From an uncultured Paraprevotella sp. (GTDB lineage Bacteria > Bacteroidota > Bacteroidia > Bacteroidales > Bacteroidaceae), in contig CALULA010000003.1 of NCBI GenBank assembly GCA_944321365.1, positions 62,001 through 126,000 of the forward strand: a stretch of 64,000 nt of DNA. The letters run 5' to 3'. Position numbers and translations under genes: made by a program. Shown here piece by piece: positions 23,519 through 32,018 of the stretch. The notes below the pieces were generated by a model. That model did not search any database, had not been told where the DNA came from, and was given only the letters and a program-made list of their open reading frames with translations. The first letter of the stretch is position 1; each line of letters starts with the position of its first letter.

Positions 23519-26512
23519 ATGGAAAAGAGAAGCGTCTTGACCTTTCTGTTGTGCGTGTTGAGCGTATGTGCGTGGGCGCAGAAGGTCACGGTGAGTGGAA
23601 CCGTAATAGAAGAGGATACTGATGAACCGGTTTATTCTGCGTCGGTGGTGTTGTTGAATGGCGACAGTACGTTGGTGACGGGAGTCAGTTCTAAGATGGA
23701 CGGTAAGTTCTCTATTCCGAATGTGAAGCCGGGAAAGTATATATTCCGGATCAGTTTTGTGGGATTCAAACCTTATTATAAGAATCTGCAGCTTTTCTCC
23801 TCGCAGAAGAATGTGGCTTTGGGGACGATTAAGCTGGCCACTAATGCCGTGCTGCTGCAGGCGGCCGAGGTGACGGCGCGCCAGGCCCAGGTGGAGATGA
23901 AGGCCGACACCTTTGTATATAATGCCGGGGCCTACCGTGTGCCCGAAGGCTCCGCGCTGGAGGAGCTGGTGAAAAAGCTGCCTGGCGCGGAAGTGTCTGA
24001 GGACGGTACCATCACCATCAATGGCAAGGAAGTGAAGAAGATTATGATTGATGGTAAAGAGTTCTTTGACTCAGACACTAAAATGGCCATGAAAAATCTG
24101 CCTACCAATATGGTGGAGAAGATAAGGGCCTACGACAGACAGAGCGATTATACCCGTATGACGGGGATTGACGACGGTGAGGAAGAAACCGTGCTGGACC
24201 TTTCGGTGAAGAAGGAGATGAACCAGGGATGGGTCGGCAATGCAGATGTGGGCTATGGAACAGAAGACCGTTACACGGGGAAATTGATGCTTCTGCGCTT
24301 TACTGACAGGCTGCGGCTTACCGTTTTCGGCTCAGCCAACAATGTGGACGACCGTGGCTTTTCCGGAGGTTTCCACGGCGGATTCGGAGGGGGAAACGGT
24401 TTGGTTGCCAGCAAGATGGCGGGTGTGGACTTCACCTGGGATAACGGAAAGAAAGAACGGGAGGCCGGACGCCTGATGATGGGCGGTAACGTGCGGTATA
24501 CCCATCGGAACAGCGACAGGCAGACCATTACCAATTCCGAAACGTTTTTGTCCGCAGGGGCGAGCAGTTCCTTTTCCAACAGCCGCAGCACCACTGTTAC
24601 GGGCAATACGAACGTGAACGCCAACTTCCGGCTGGAATGGACTCCCGACACGATGACGCGCATCATGTTTCGTCCGAATTTCTCCTATTCGGATAACTAC
24701 AGCCGCGGACAGAGCAGTAGTGTTACATTTAATGCAGACCCTTATGCCTCCGGCATGTCCGACCCTTTGGCACAGTATGAGGCGTATGTGAAAGACAGCA
24801 TCGTGGTGAACGACAACAATCGTCTGAGCTACAGTGACGGGAAGAGCTTCTCGACCGACGGTATGCTGATGGTGAACCGTCGTCTGAACAGCAGCGGGCG
24901 TAATATCACTCTCCGTCTGCGGGGCGGTTACTCCGACTCGGAAAGCAACTCACATAGTATTTCTGATGTGAACTATTTCCTGCAAAAAGATGCAACGGGA
25001 GCCTATGCCAACAATTATCAGCGGCAGTATAATCTGAATCCCTCCAAGAGTTATAACGGGAGTGCGGATCTGAGCTACAGCGAGCCTTTGTTTGCCGGAG
25101 CCACCTTGCAGTTCAGCTATCGGTATCAGTACCGTTATTCAGACTCCGACCGCTCGATGTATTCGCTGGACAGCCTGTTGTCGAAAGGAGTATTGACGAA
25201 GGAGGAGCTGGAGACATATCCGTTGGGCTATGTGCCGGGAGTGGATTGGCTCGACTTGTGCAAGAATTTCGAGAACAGTCAATATGCTACGTATGAGGAG
25301 CATAATCAGAATGCAACAGTTATGTTCCGTTATAATATGGGCAAGTTCCGTCTGAATGCCGGTGTGTCCGTACAGCCCCAGAAAACCTATATGGACTATC
25401 AGAAAGGCAAATTGGACACAACGGTCATACGAAATGTGCTCAACTGGTCACCGCGTATTGATTTCCGTTACAAGTTCTCTGATACGGGACAGTTGCGTTT
25501 CCGCTATAACGGCCGTTCCTCACAACCTTCCATGACGAATTTGTTGGATGTGACCGATGATTCGGATCCGTTGAATATTTCGCGCGGTAATCCAGGGCTG
25601 AAACCCTCTTGGACGAACAGCATGAACCTGTTCTATAACAATTATCTGCCCGACAAGCAGCGCGGATGGATGATTCATGCGCGTATGAACATGACCAGCA
25701 ACAGTATCAGTACGGCTGTGCTTTACGATGAGGACTCCGGACGGCGCACCACCATGCCGATGAACATCAACGGCAACTGGGACTTCTGGGGAGGCGCGAT
25801 GTTCAACACGGCGTTGGGCGAGAAGAAGTATTTCAATATCTTCACCTTTACCAATTATGGCTATTCAAACAGTGTGGGATATATCAGCTCCGACACCAAT
25901 CTGGGCGGGAATACGGTCACGCCCGAACGGATTGCCGCTTTCTGCCAGAAGAGTACCACGAAGACGACCAACGTGGGCGAGCGGCTGAACGTGAACTTCC
26001 GCAACGACCTGCTGGAAGTGGGCGTGAACGGTAGTATTAATTATCAGCATGCACGTAACGACCTGCAGGAGAATGCGAACCTGGATACCTACAACTTTTC
26101 TTACGGTGGTAATGTGCAGTTTAACTTTCCGTGGAGCATGAGTCTGGCTACCAACATCGGGCAGAGCAGCCGCCGTGGGTATGAGGATGCATCGATGAAT
26201 ACAGATGAGCTGATCTGGAACGCCCAACTTTCGCAGAGTTTTCTGAAAGAGAATGCAGCAACGGTATCTATACAGTGGTATGATATCTTGCGTGAGCGGA
26301 GCAATATCAGCCGCGCTCTGAGTGCTATACAGCGTACAGATACTTGGAGCAACGCTATAAACAGTTATGTGATGGTGCATTTCATCTACAAACTGAACTT
26401 GATGGGCAATCGTGAGGCCAGAGCCAGCATGCGTCAGGGCGGTGGAGGCTTCGGCCCCGGCCTGGATGGTCCGGGCAGGCGAGGCCCAGGCGGATTCGGC
26501 GGTCCGCGGTAG
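23519..26512 (+). CDS. Outer-membrane beta-barrel protein with carboxypeptidase-regulatory domain
   Basis: A 997-residue TonB-receptor-like protein. A signal peptide (cleaved near A-W-A-Q, residue 20) precedes a CarboxypepD_reg-like domain (about 22-105), a plug-like domain (about 120-215, with L-E-E-L-V-K-K-L-P-G-A-E) and a long barrel with many alternating aromatic strands. This corresponds to the barrel family without a SusD partner; transport substrate unknown. The last 30 residues are Gly/Pro/Arg-rich instead of ending in a terminal aromatic strand, which is unusual for a barrel. The start at 23519 leaves a normal signal peptide; a longer in-frame start at 23492 does not. Confidence 0.88.
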   Translation: MEKRSVLTFLLCVLSVCAWAQKVTVSGTVIEEDTDEPVYSASVVLLNGDSTLVTGVSSKMDGKFSIPNVKPGKYIFRISFVGFKPYYKNLQLFSSQKNVALGTIKLATNAVLLQAAEVTARQAQVEMKADTFVYNAGAYRVPEGSALEELVKKLPGAEVSEDGTITINGKEVKKIMIDGKEFFDSDTKMAMKNLPTNMVEKIRAYDRQSDYTRMTGIDDGEEETVLDLSVKKEMNQGWVGNADVGYGTEDRYTGKLMLLRFTDRLRLTVFGSANNVDDRGFSGGFHGGFGGGNGLVASKMAGVDFTWDNGKKEREAGRLMMGGNVRYTHRNSDRQTITNSETFLSAGASSSFSNSRSTTVTGNTNVNANFRLEWTPDTMTRIMFRPNFSYSDNYSRGQSSSVTFNADPYASGMSDPLAQYEAYVKDSIVVNDNNRLSYSDGKSFSTDGMLMVNRRLNSSGRNITLRLRGGYSDSESNSHSISDVNYFLQKDATGAYANNYQRQYNLNPSKSYNGSADLSYSEPLFAGATLQFSYRYQYRYSDSDRSMYSLDSLLSKGVLTKEELETYPLGYVPGVDWLDLCKNFENSQYATYEEHNQNATVMFRYNMGKFRLNAGVSVQPQKTYMDYQKGKLDTTVIRNVLNWSPRIDFRYKFSDTGQLRFRYNGRSSQPSMTNLLDVTDDSDPLNISRGNPGLKPSWTNSMNLFYNNYLPDKQRGWMIHARMNMTSNSISTAVLYDEDSGRRTTMPMNINGNWDFWGGAMFNTALGEKKYFNIFTFTNYGYSNSVGYISSDTNLGGNTVTPERIAAFCQKSTTKTTNVGERLNVNFRNDLLEVGVNGSINYQHARNDLQENANLDTYNFSYGGNVQFNFPWSMSLATNIGQSSRRGYEDASMNTDELIWNAQLSQSFLKENAATVSIQWYDILRERSNISRALSAIQRTDTWSNAINSYVMVHFIYKLNLMGNREARASMRQGGGGFGPGLDGPGRRGPGGFGGPR

Positions 26513-26550
26513 TGGATAATATTCTTTTTCATTTAAATCGTTTTGTGGAG

Positions 26551-26610
26551 AATCCGCCTTGTGTTTCAGTAAGTAGAAGAATTTTCCGAAACACAAGGCG
26601 GATTTGTTTT
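26551..26610 (+). terminator. Intrinsic terminator of the barrel gene
   Basis: Seventeen-base perfect arms 26551-26567 (AATCCGCCTTGTGTTTC) and 26588-26604, 20-nt loop, then a T-rich tail to 26610. Confidence 0.92.
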
Positions 26611-26735
26611 ATCGAATACGGATTTTGTCGGGAGCTTGTTTCCCGTTTTCTGTCCTTTTGTTCATTTTTCCGGCTTTTATGGAGCGGGATTCAATCTTTT
26701 TTCGTATGTTTGTTACGATATAAGCGGATAAGGCC

Positions 26736-28202
26736 GTGCTTGATGTCGTAATTTATAGTATAATAGGGACCTTCTACCTCTTTGTCGTCCTGAGCCAGAT
26801 GCTGGTCGTGGTGCTTGAGAACCGGCAGCCGGTTAAGACTGTTGCGTGGCTGATGGTGCTTTTCTTCCTGCCTATTGTGGGATTGGTGATTTATTTCTTT
26901 TTCGGACGTAACCGAAAGAGGGAGCATTTTGTGAGCCAAGCCTGTGCGAGTCAGTTGGCGCGTCGCTCAGCGGTTCGTTTTTATCAGGGAGGGTTTCCGG
27001 AACTTCCGGCCGATTACGTTCATCTTATCCGCTTGTTCCGTCGTCAGAGCGGGGCTTTTCCCTATGCGGATAACAAGATCCGTTTCTTTACTGTGGGACA
27101 GGAGATGCTTGATAATCTGTTGCGTGACATTGCGGCGGCCCGTCATCATATTCATGTGGAGTTCTATATTATTGAGGACGATCGGATAGGTCGGATGATA
27201 ACAGAGGCGTTGGCTAAAAAGGTGAGTGAGGGGGTGAGCGTCCGTCTGGTTTACGATGATGTAGGATGTTGGAATGTGAAGAACAGCTTTTTCCGCCGGA
27301 TGGAAAACAAGGGCATACAAGTGGGGGCTTTTTTGCCCGTACGTTTTCCGAAGCTTACCAGCAAGGTGGATTTCCGCAATCATCGTAAGATTGTGGTCAT
27401 CGACGGTATTGTCGGTTATGTGGGGGGGATGAACTTGGCAGAACGTTATTTCTATCCCGTGGGCGACGGTAAGCGAGCCTGGCGGGATACCCACACACGC
27501 ATCATGGGGAATGCGGTGGGAGGATTGCAGCGGGCTTTTCTATCCGACTGGTATGTTGCGACAGGGCAGACCATTACGGAGCAAGTGTATTATCCGCATG
27601 AGGAAGAATGCCGGAGAATTCTTAAGGAAGATTGTGAACCTTGCGTCAGTCGCAGTGCATTGGTACAGATTGTCACTTCCATACCTACGGCGCCGTGGCC
27701 GGACATTATGCAGGGGATGGTGCTGGCCTTGATGCGGGCCAAGAAATATTTCTACTTGCAAAGTCCTTATTTTATGCCTACGGAGCGTATGCTTTTTGCC
27801 TTGCAGACAGCGGCTTTGGCCGGTGTGGATGTACGGCTGATGCTGCCCGAACGGTCGGATAAGCGTCTGTTGACATGGGCGTCGCGGTCTTTCTTGCATG
27901 ATGTGATCAGGGCCGGAGTGAGAGTTTATCTTTACCAGAGTGGTTTCTTGCACTCAAAAACGTTGGTCTGCGACGATATGTTGACGTCCTGCGGATCTAC
28001 GAACATAGATTTCCGTAGCTTTGAGCGTAATTTCGAGGTGAACGCTTTTGTGTATGATGCAGAAGCGGCCCGCATGATGAGACGCATCTTTCAGGAAGAT
28101 CAGAAGCACTGTCGTTTGCTCAATCTTGAGATGTGGGAAACGCGTTCTCTTTATTTGCGTGTGGCCGAATCCTCTATTCGCCTGTTGGCTCCTCTGCTTT
28201 GA
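26736..28202 (+). CDS. cls: Cardiolipin synthase
   Basis: Condenses two phosphatidylglycerol molecules (or a related pair) to cardiolipin at the inner membrane. The 488-residue protein has two N-terminal membrane helices (about 3-25 and 33-57) and two phospholipase-D catalytic motifs: H216-R-K-I-V-V-I-D223 and H406-S-K-T-L-V-C-D413, each followed by G/S-x-x-N. The start is GTG at 26736. No in-frame ATG precedes the first helix, an in-frame stop lies at 26721, and a -7 box TATGTTTG is at 26705-26712. The 3' end overlaps convergent rsmD by 29 bp. Confidence 0.92.
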   Translation: MLDVVIYSIIGTFYLFVVLSQMLVVVLENRQPVKTVAWLMVLFFLPIVGLVIYFFFGRNRKREHFVSQACASQLARRSAVRFYQGGFPELPADYVHLIRLFRRQSGAFPYADNKIRFFTVGQEMLDNLLRDIAAARHHIHVEFYIIEDDRIGRMITEALAKKVSEGVSVRLVYDDVGCWNVKNSFFRRMENKGIQVGAFLPVRFPKLTSKVDFRNHRKIVVIDGIVGYVGGMNLAERYFYPVGDGKRAWRDTHTRIMGNAVGGLQRAFLSDWYVATGQTITEQVYYPHEEECRRILKEDCEPCVSRSALVQIVTSIPTAPWPDIMQGMVLALMRAKKYFYLQSPYFMPTERMLFALQTAALAGVDVRLMLPERSDKRLLTWASRSFLHDVIRAGVRVYLYQSGFLHSKTLVCDDMLTSCGSTNIDFRSFERNFEVNAFVYDAEAARMMRRIFQEDQKHCRLLNLEMWETRSLYLRVAESSIRLLAPLL

Positions 28203-28728
28203 AAAAAGAGAAATTCACGCTGCCGTAGGAGCGGTGTTCTCTGAAGTGCGGATGATGTGAGAAATCGTTGGCCTTGCCATGCTCCAGGACGAATACTCCT
28301 TCAGGGGTCAAGAGTTGCTTGCGGAATACGATATCAGGCAGTTTGTCCAGCTCTTCCAACGTGTAGGGCGGGTCGGCAAAGATGAGATCAAACTGTTCGC
28401 CGCACCGTTCCAGATAGCGGAATACATCGGCCCGCCGGGGAAAGCTGTGCGGGTCGTTGAGCGTAGACAGAGTCTTCATGATGAAACTGAAATGCTGCGG
28501 GTCGCGTTCCACAGAAACCACTTTCCCACAGCCGCGTGACAGCAGTTCCAGCGTGATGCTTCCTGTACCGGCAAACAGATCCAGGGCAGACGGTTGACTG
28601 TCGAAATCGATGTAGGCTCTCAGCACGTTGAACAAGTTTTCTTTGGCAAAGTCGGTTGTCGGACGGGCTTTGAAACTGCGCGGGATTGCGAAATGCTTTC
28701 CTTTATATTTTCCGGTAATGACTCTCAT
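28174..28728 (-). CDS. rsmD: 16S rRNA (guanine966-N2)-methyltransferase
   Basis: A 184-residue methyltransferase of the RsmD family. It starts with the conserved M-R-V-I-T-G-K-Y-K-G and R-P-T-T-D-x-x-K-E-x-L-F-N segments, followed by the SAM-binding D-L-F-A-G-T-G-S (about 50-57) and the catalytic D-P-P-Y (about 119-122). It modifies G966 of 16S rRNA. It lies 17 bp after the DUF3822 gene, a pairing I recognise from other Bacteroidota, and its last 29 bp overlap the end of convergent cls. Confidence 0.95.
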   Translation of the reverse strand: MRVITGKYKGKHFAIPRSFKARPTTDFAKENLFNVLRAYIDFDSQPSALDLFAGTGSITLELLSRGCGKVVSVERDPQHFSFIMKTLSTLNDPHSFPRRADVFRYLERCGEQFDLIFADPPYTLEELDKLPDIVFRKQLLTPEGVFVLEHGKANDFSHHPHFREHRSYGSVNFSFFKAEEPTGE

Positions 28729-28745
28729 CTTGTTGTCGTTTTTCT

Positions 28746-29561
28746 TTATATGACATTAGCCAGAAGTGCCAGCACGTCGAATGGGACCTGCGGATGCCGG
28801 GCCAGTGGCGAGCGGCGGAATATATCTGTGGCCGTCGTTTCCCTGACGATGCGCAGATAGCGTCTTAGCTGTTGCGCCACAGCGTTTTTCAGCTCACTGC
28901 TTCCCAACAGGATGCACTCTCCGTTTTGACGGTCGATGTTCAGGTCTTTCCAAATGGAGAGAATAAAGTAGACGATGTTTTCTGTATGATCGGCCGGAAA
29001 CGTATTGGCGAATTCCAGCTGTTGTCTGCGGTAACAGAACATAAACACTTCCTGGCCTTGGAAATAGGCATAGAGGCGTTCTTTTCCCGCCGTTTCCAGA
29101 ATCCACATTTTTTCGAGCAGCATGGTGTAGCTGTGGTAGAATCTTATGTTGGGAAATTGCCGGCAAAGCACCTTTTCGGTTTCTGCATCGACGGTGAACA
29201 CGTGGGCTGTTTCCAGATGAGGCAGGATGTTATAATACGTTTTTCCGGCTTTTTCTTGTGCATAGGTCAGGCGGTAGAGGGCGTTGGCTTCTTCCTTGCG
29301 GAAGCATTCCAATGGGACCAGCATGGAAGGACTTTCCGTGAGTACGTAAGTGATGAGATAGTGCCTTTGGTTAACTATGCCCGACTGTGCCAGCGCTTTT
29401 TCCAGTGCCGTTGCTGCAGATTCGTCCGACTGACAGGCATAATGTTCTATCGCTATCGGTTCGGTTGCCGCCGTACCGTAGCTATAAAAAGAAAATCCAT
29501 CCGCGTGCAGGCGGATGGACAGACTGTATGATTGTTGTTGATTATTCCCAGTTGCCTGCAT
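28746..29561 (-). CDS. DUF3822 family protein
   Basis: A 271-residue soluble protein of the Bacteroidota family DUF3822, function unknown. It begins with the family's S-L-S-I-R-x-x-x-D-G-F-S-F segment (about 13-25). The overall pattern of a D-G-F-S start, a middle Q-E-V-F-M-F segment and a late L-L-G-S-S-E-L segment (about 217-223) looks like an actin-like/ASKHA fold; that is my inference. The start overlaps the upstream gene by 20 bp. A terminator-like hairpin lies inside codons 15-22 of this gene. rsmD follows 17 bp later. Confidence 0.82.
   Translation of the reverse strand: MQATGNNQQQSYSLSIRLHADGFSFYSYGTAATEPIAIEHYACQSDESAATALEKALAQSGIVNQRHYLITYVLTESPSMLVPLECFRKEEANALYRLTYAQEKAGKTYYNILPHLETAHVFTVDAETEKVLCRQFPNIRFYHSYTMLLEKMWILETAGKERLYAYFQGQEVFMFCYRRQQLEFANTFPADHTENIVYFILSIWKDLNIDRQNGECILLGSSELKNAVAQQLRRYLRIVRETTATDIFRRSPLARHPQVPFDVLALLANVI
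29487..29519 (-). terminator. Terminator-like hairpin inside the start of the DUF3822 gene
   Basis: On the minus strand TCCATCCGC (29519-29511) and GCGGATGGA (29504-29496) form a perfect 9-bp stem with a 6-nt loop. TTTTCTTTTT follows at once. It is just past the stop of the upstream gene but inside the DUF3822 coding region. Confidence 0.55.
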
Positions 29562-30216
29562 TGTTGTTGGGGGTCACGAGATCACCAATCTTCAGGCCCG
29601 GATAGCGGCCTTGTTTCTCAGCTGCATCTGTCAGGTTATAAACCTCACGGTCGTTCATGCCTTTCAGGTAACTGCTGTAAGGAGCACGGCATTCCATCAC
29701 ATTCTGTGTCACGCCGGAGCGTCCTACGTGTATGGTTTTTTCCAGCTCAAATACAGCACCGTCTCCATAAGGGATATACTGAATTGAATCGACGTTTCCG
29801 TTCGGACCGACTACTGCTTCAGCCATAGGCGACCATGTGGTGTCGCGGCGGAAGTTCTGCAGGCCGTTCTCTGCGATGGCGGCGGCATCTCCACTGTTTA
29901 CGATGGCGGCAGCTTTGGCTTCGGTTAACCCTTTGTCCATCTGCTCGTCACTCAGTTCACCCACTTTGTTCACGTGAGGAATGCGTGCCGTCTTGATGAA
30001 ATCGATCAGCACATGGAAGGAATCGCAGAATTCGCCTTCATGCTGCTGGCGGTACAGATCCTCTGCAGTCTTGATTTGTAGCAGACGTGCTTTGACCGCT
30101 GCTTCGCGTACATCCCTCTCTTCATTGAAGTGAATGGGTTCCATGATACTTTCGTAGCAGAGATAAAGCAGTACAAGTGCGCATAAGCCTAAGATGACAT
30201 TAATCGCTTTTTTCAT
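29542..30216 (-). CDS. Conserved membrane-anchored protein of unknown function
   Basis: A 224-residue protein with a single N-terminal membrane helix (about 4-22) and a periplasmic-type domain. I recognise no family function. The domain begins with E-R-D-V-R-E-A-A-V-K-A-R-L-L-Q-I-K-T-A-E-D-x-Y (about 33-55), a long helix resembling the start of pilin-like or sensor-type periplasmic domains, and ends with a Gly/Asn-rich tail. A -7 box TACTTTTG lies upstream at 30260-30253. It overlaps the DUF3822 start by 20 bp, so the two genes and rsmD probably form one transcript unless the hairpin at 29487-29519 stops it. Confidence 0.7.
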   Translation of the reverse strand: MKKAINVILGLCALVLLYLCYESIMEPIHFNEERDVREAAVKARLLQIKTAEDLYRQQHEGEFCDSFHVLIDFIKTARIPHVNKVGELSDEQMDKGLTEAKAAAIVNSGDAAAIAENGLQNFRRDTTWSPMAEAVVGPNGNVDSIQYIPYGDGAVFELEKTIHVGRSGVTQNVMECRAPYSSYLKGMNDREVYNLTDAAEKQGRYPGLKIGDLVTPNNNAGNWE

Positions 30217-30311
30217 GATACTTTATAATTTTTATTTGTTACATTCGCATCGCAAAAGTAAGATAAATAATTTTAATATTCGACATTTCGGCGAATTTTT
30301 CTCTCTGTTTT

Positions 30312-31751
30312 ATGATAAAAAAAGATTTAGAGCGGTTTATAGAGACTAAATGTTCGTTTCCGGTTACGCTGGAGCAGCGGCGGGCCATTGAGCTGGTGGC
30401 GGATTTCCTTCTTGAAAGCGGGCGTGACGGGGTCTGTATCTTGCGCGGGTATGCGGGCACGGGCAAGACTTCTGTCCTGGGTGCTTTGGTGAGGGCGTTG
30501 GTGGATTTGCGGCGGGCCGTGGTGCTGATGGCACCCACTGGGCGTGCTGCCAAAGTGTTTGCCTTGCAGTCGGGACATTCGGCTTTCACGATACATAAGC
30601 GCATTTATCGGCAGAAGACGTTTTCTAATGATACGGATAATTTCCTGCAGAATGTGAATCTGGCCCGTCATACGCTGTTTATCGTGGACGAGGCGTCCAT
30701 GATTTCCGGACAGCCGGGAAGCGGGGGCGGACCGATGCAGGGCAGTCTGCTGGAGGACCTGATACATTTTGTTTACTCCGGTGAGGGATGCCGTTTGATG
30801 TTGGTGGGCGATGCTGCACAGCTGCCTCCCGTGGGTGAAGATTTGAGTCCGGCATTGTCGGCGGATGCTCTGGCGTCTTTCGGACTGCGGGTATGGCAGG
30901 GTGAACTGACACAAGTGGTGCGGCAGCAGCAGGAGAGCGGCATATTGTGGAATGCCACGCGGCTTCGGCAGCTGGTGATGTCGGGTGGCGGAGGTGGGCT
31001 GCCGCAGATCCGGCTTGCAGGATTCCCGGATATTTGTGCTTTGCCCGGTGATGAGTTGATTGAGGCGTTGGAGGAGGCTTACAGCCGTTGTGGAACAGAC
31101 CAGACGATGGTGATTACACGTTCCAACAAACGGGCTAACATTTATAATAATGGTATAAGGGGGCGCATTCTGGGCCGGGAGGAAGAGCTGACCGGCGGAG
31201 ACCGGTTGCTGGTGGCCAAGAACAATTATTTCTGGACGGCGGGGCTGAAGGATTTTCCTTCCGGTTTTCTGGCCAATGGAGATGTGGCTGTGGTGCGCCG
31301 TGTGCGCAGGCAGCGGGAGCTTTACGGTTTCCGGTTTGTTGATGTACTGTTATGCTTTCCGGATTACGATGAGGTGGAGTTGGAAGCGACGGTATTGCTG
31401 GACGGCTTGCAGAGCGAGGCACCTGCCTTGACCCGAACACAGTCGGAAGCCTTGTTCGGTGCTGTGGAAGAAGATTATGCGGATGTGACGGTGAAGCGGG
31501 AACGGATGAAGAAAATCAAGGCAGATCCTTATTACAATGCGTTGCAGGTGAAGTATGCTTATGCCATGACTTGCCACAAGGCACAGGGCGGTCAGTGGCA
31601 GCGTGTATTCATCGATCAGGGATATGTGTCTGCCGGTCAGTTGTCGGCTGATTATTTCCGTTGGCTTTATACGGCTTTCACGCGTGCTACGGAAAGGCTT
31701 TATCTGGTGAATTGGCCGCAGGAACAGGTCGGTGACGGACGGTCGTCGTGA
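30312..31751 (+). CDS. RecD2-like AAA/SF1 helicase
   Basis: A 479-residue superfamily 1B helicase. Walker A is G-Y-A-G-T-G-K-T (46-53). The Q-R-R-A-I segment sits near 22, the D-E-A-S Walker B near 126-129, and the G-D-A-A-Q-L-P-P-V segment near 172-180. A UvrD-C2-type end has T-C-H-K-A-Q-G-G-Q-W near 420-429 and Y-T-A-F-T-R-A near 455-461. It is shorter than full RecD and has no RecBC partner nearby, fitting RecD2-like or phage Dda-like 5'-3' helicases of uncertain repair role. It diverges from the gene at 29542-30216. Confidence 0.85.
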   Translation: MIKKDLERFIETKCSFPVTLEQRRAIELVADFLLESGRDGVCILRGYAGTGKTSVLGALVRALVDLRRAVVLMAPTGRAAKVFALQSGHSAFTIHKRIYRQKTFSNDTDNFLQNVNLARHTLFIVDEASMISGQPGSGGGPMQGSLLEDLIHFVYSGEGCRLMLVGDAAQLPPVGEDLSPALSADALASFGLRVWQGELTQVVRQQQESGILWNATRLRQLVMSGGGGGLPQIRLAGFPDICALPGDELIEALEEAYSRCGTDQTMVITRSNKRANIYNNGIRGRILGREEELTGGDRLLVAKNNYFWTAGLKDFPSGFLANGDVAVVRRVRRQRELYGFRFVDVLLCFPDYDEVELEATVLLDGLQSEAPALTRTQSEALFGAVEEDYADVTVKRERMKKIKADPYYNALQVKYAYAMTCHKAQGGQWQRVFIDQGYVSAGQLSADYFRWLYTAFTRATERLYLVNWPQEQVGDGRSS

Positions 31752-31834
31752 CAGGGGCTGACGCCCGTTTTCCGTCTTTGCATGCAGAAGAGCATGGGCT
31801 GTCCGGAGGGGCGGTGTATGGCATCTGCTGCGTT

Positions 31835-31888
31835 TATGCGCAACGCCGGTTCGTTTCTTGCGCAAGACTCCGGTCATCTTTGCGCAAG
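31835..31888. repeat. TTGCGCAAG array D (22-bp period)
   Basis: Units start at 31835 (TATGCGCAAC), 31857 (CTTGCGCAAG) and 31879 (TTTGCGCAAG), exactly 22 bp apart. The array lies in the 267-bp convergent gap between the helicase and alaS, which otherwise shows no gene. Confidence 0.9.
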
Positions 31889-32018
31889 GAATTCCGGCGT
31901 TTACGGCTGTGGGGCGACAAGGGGTGGACGGGCTGGATGTCAGGATACGGAAACAGCGGCAGTACAAGGACATTCATGCCTTTGTGCTGCCGCTGTCTGT
32001 TGATATGTGTGCGGCGCG

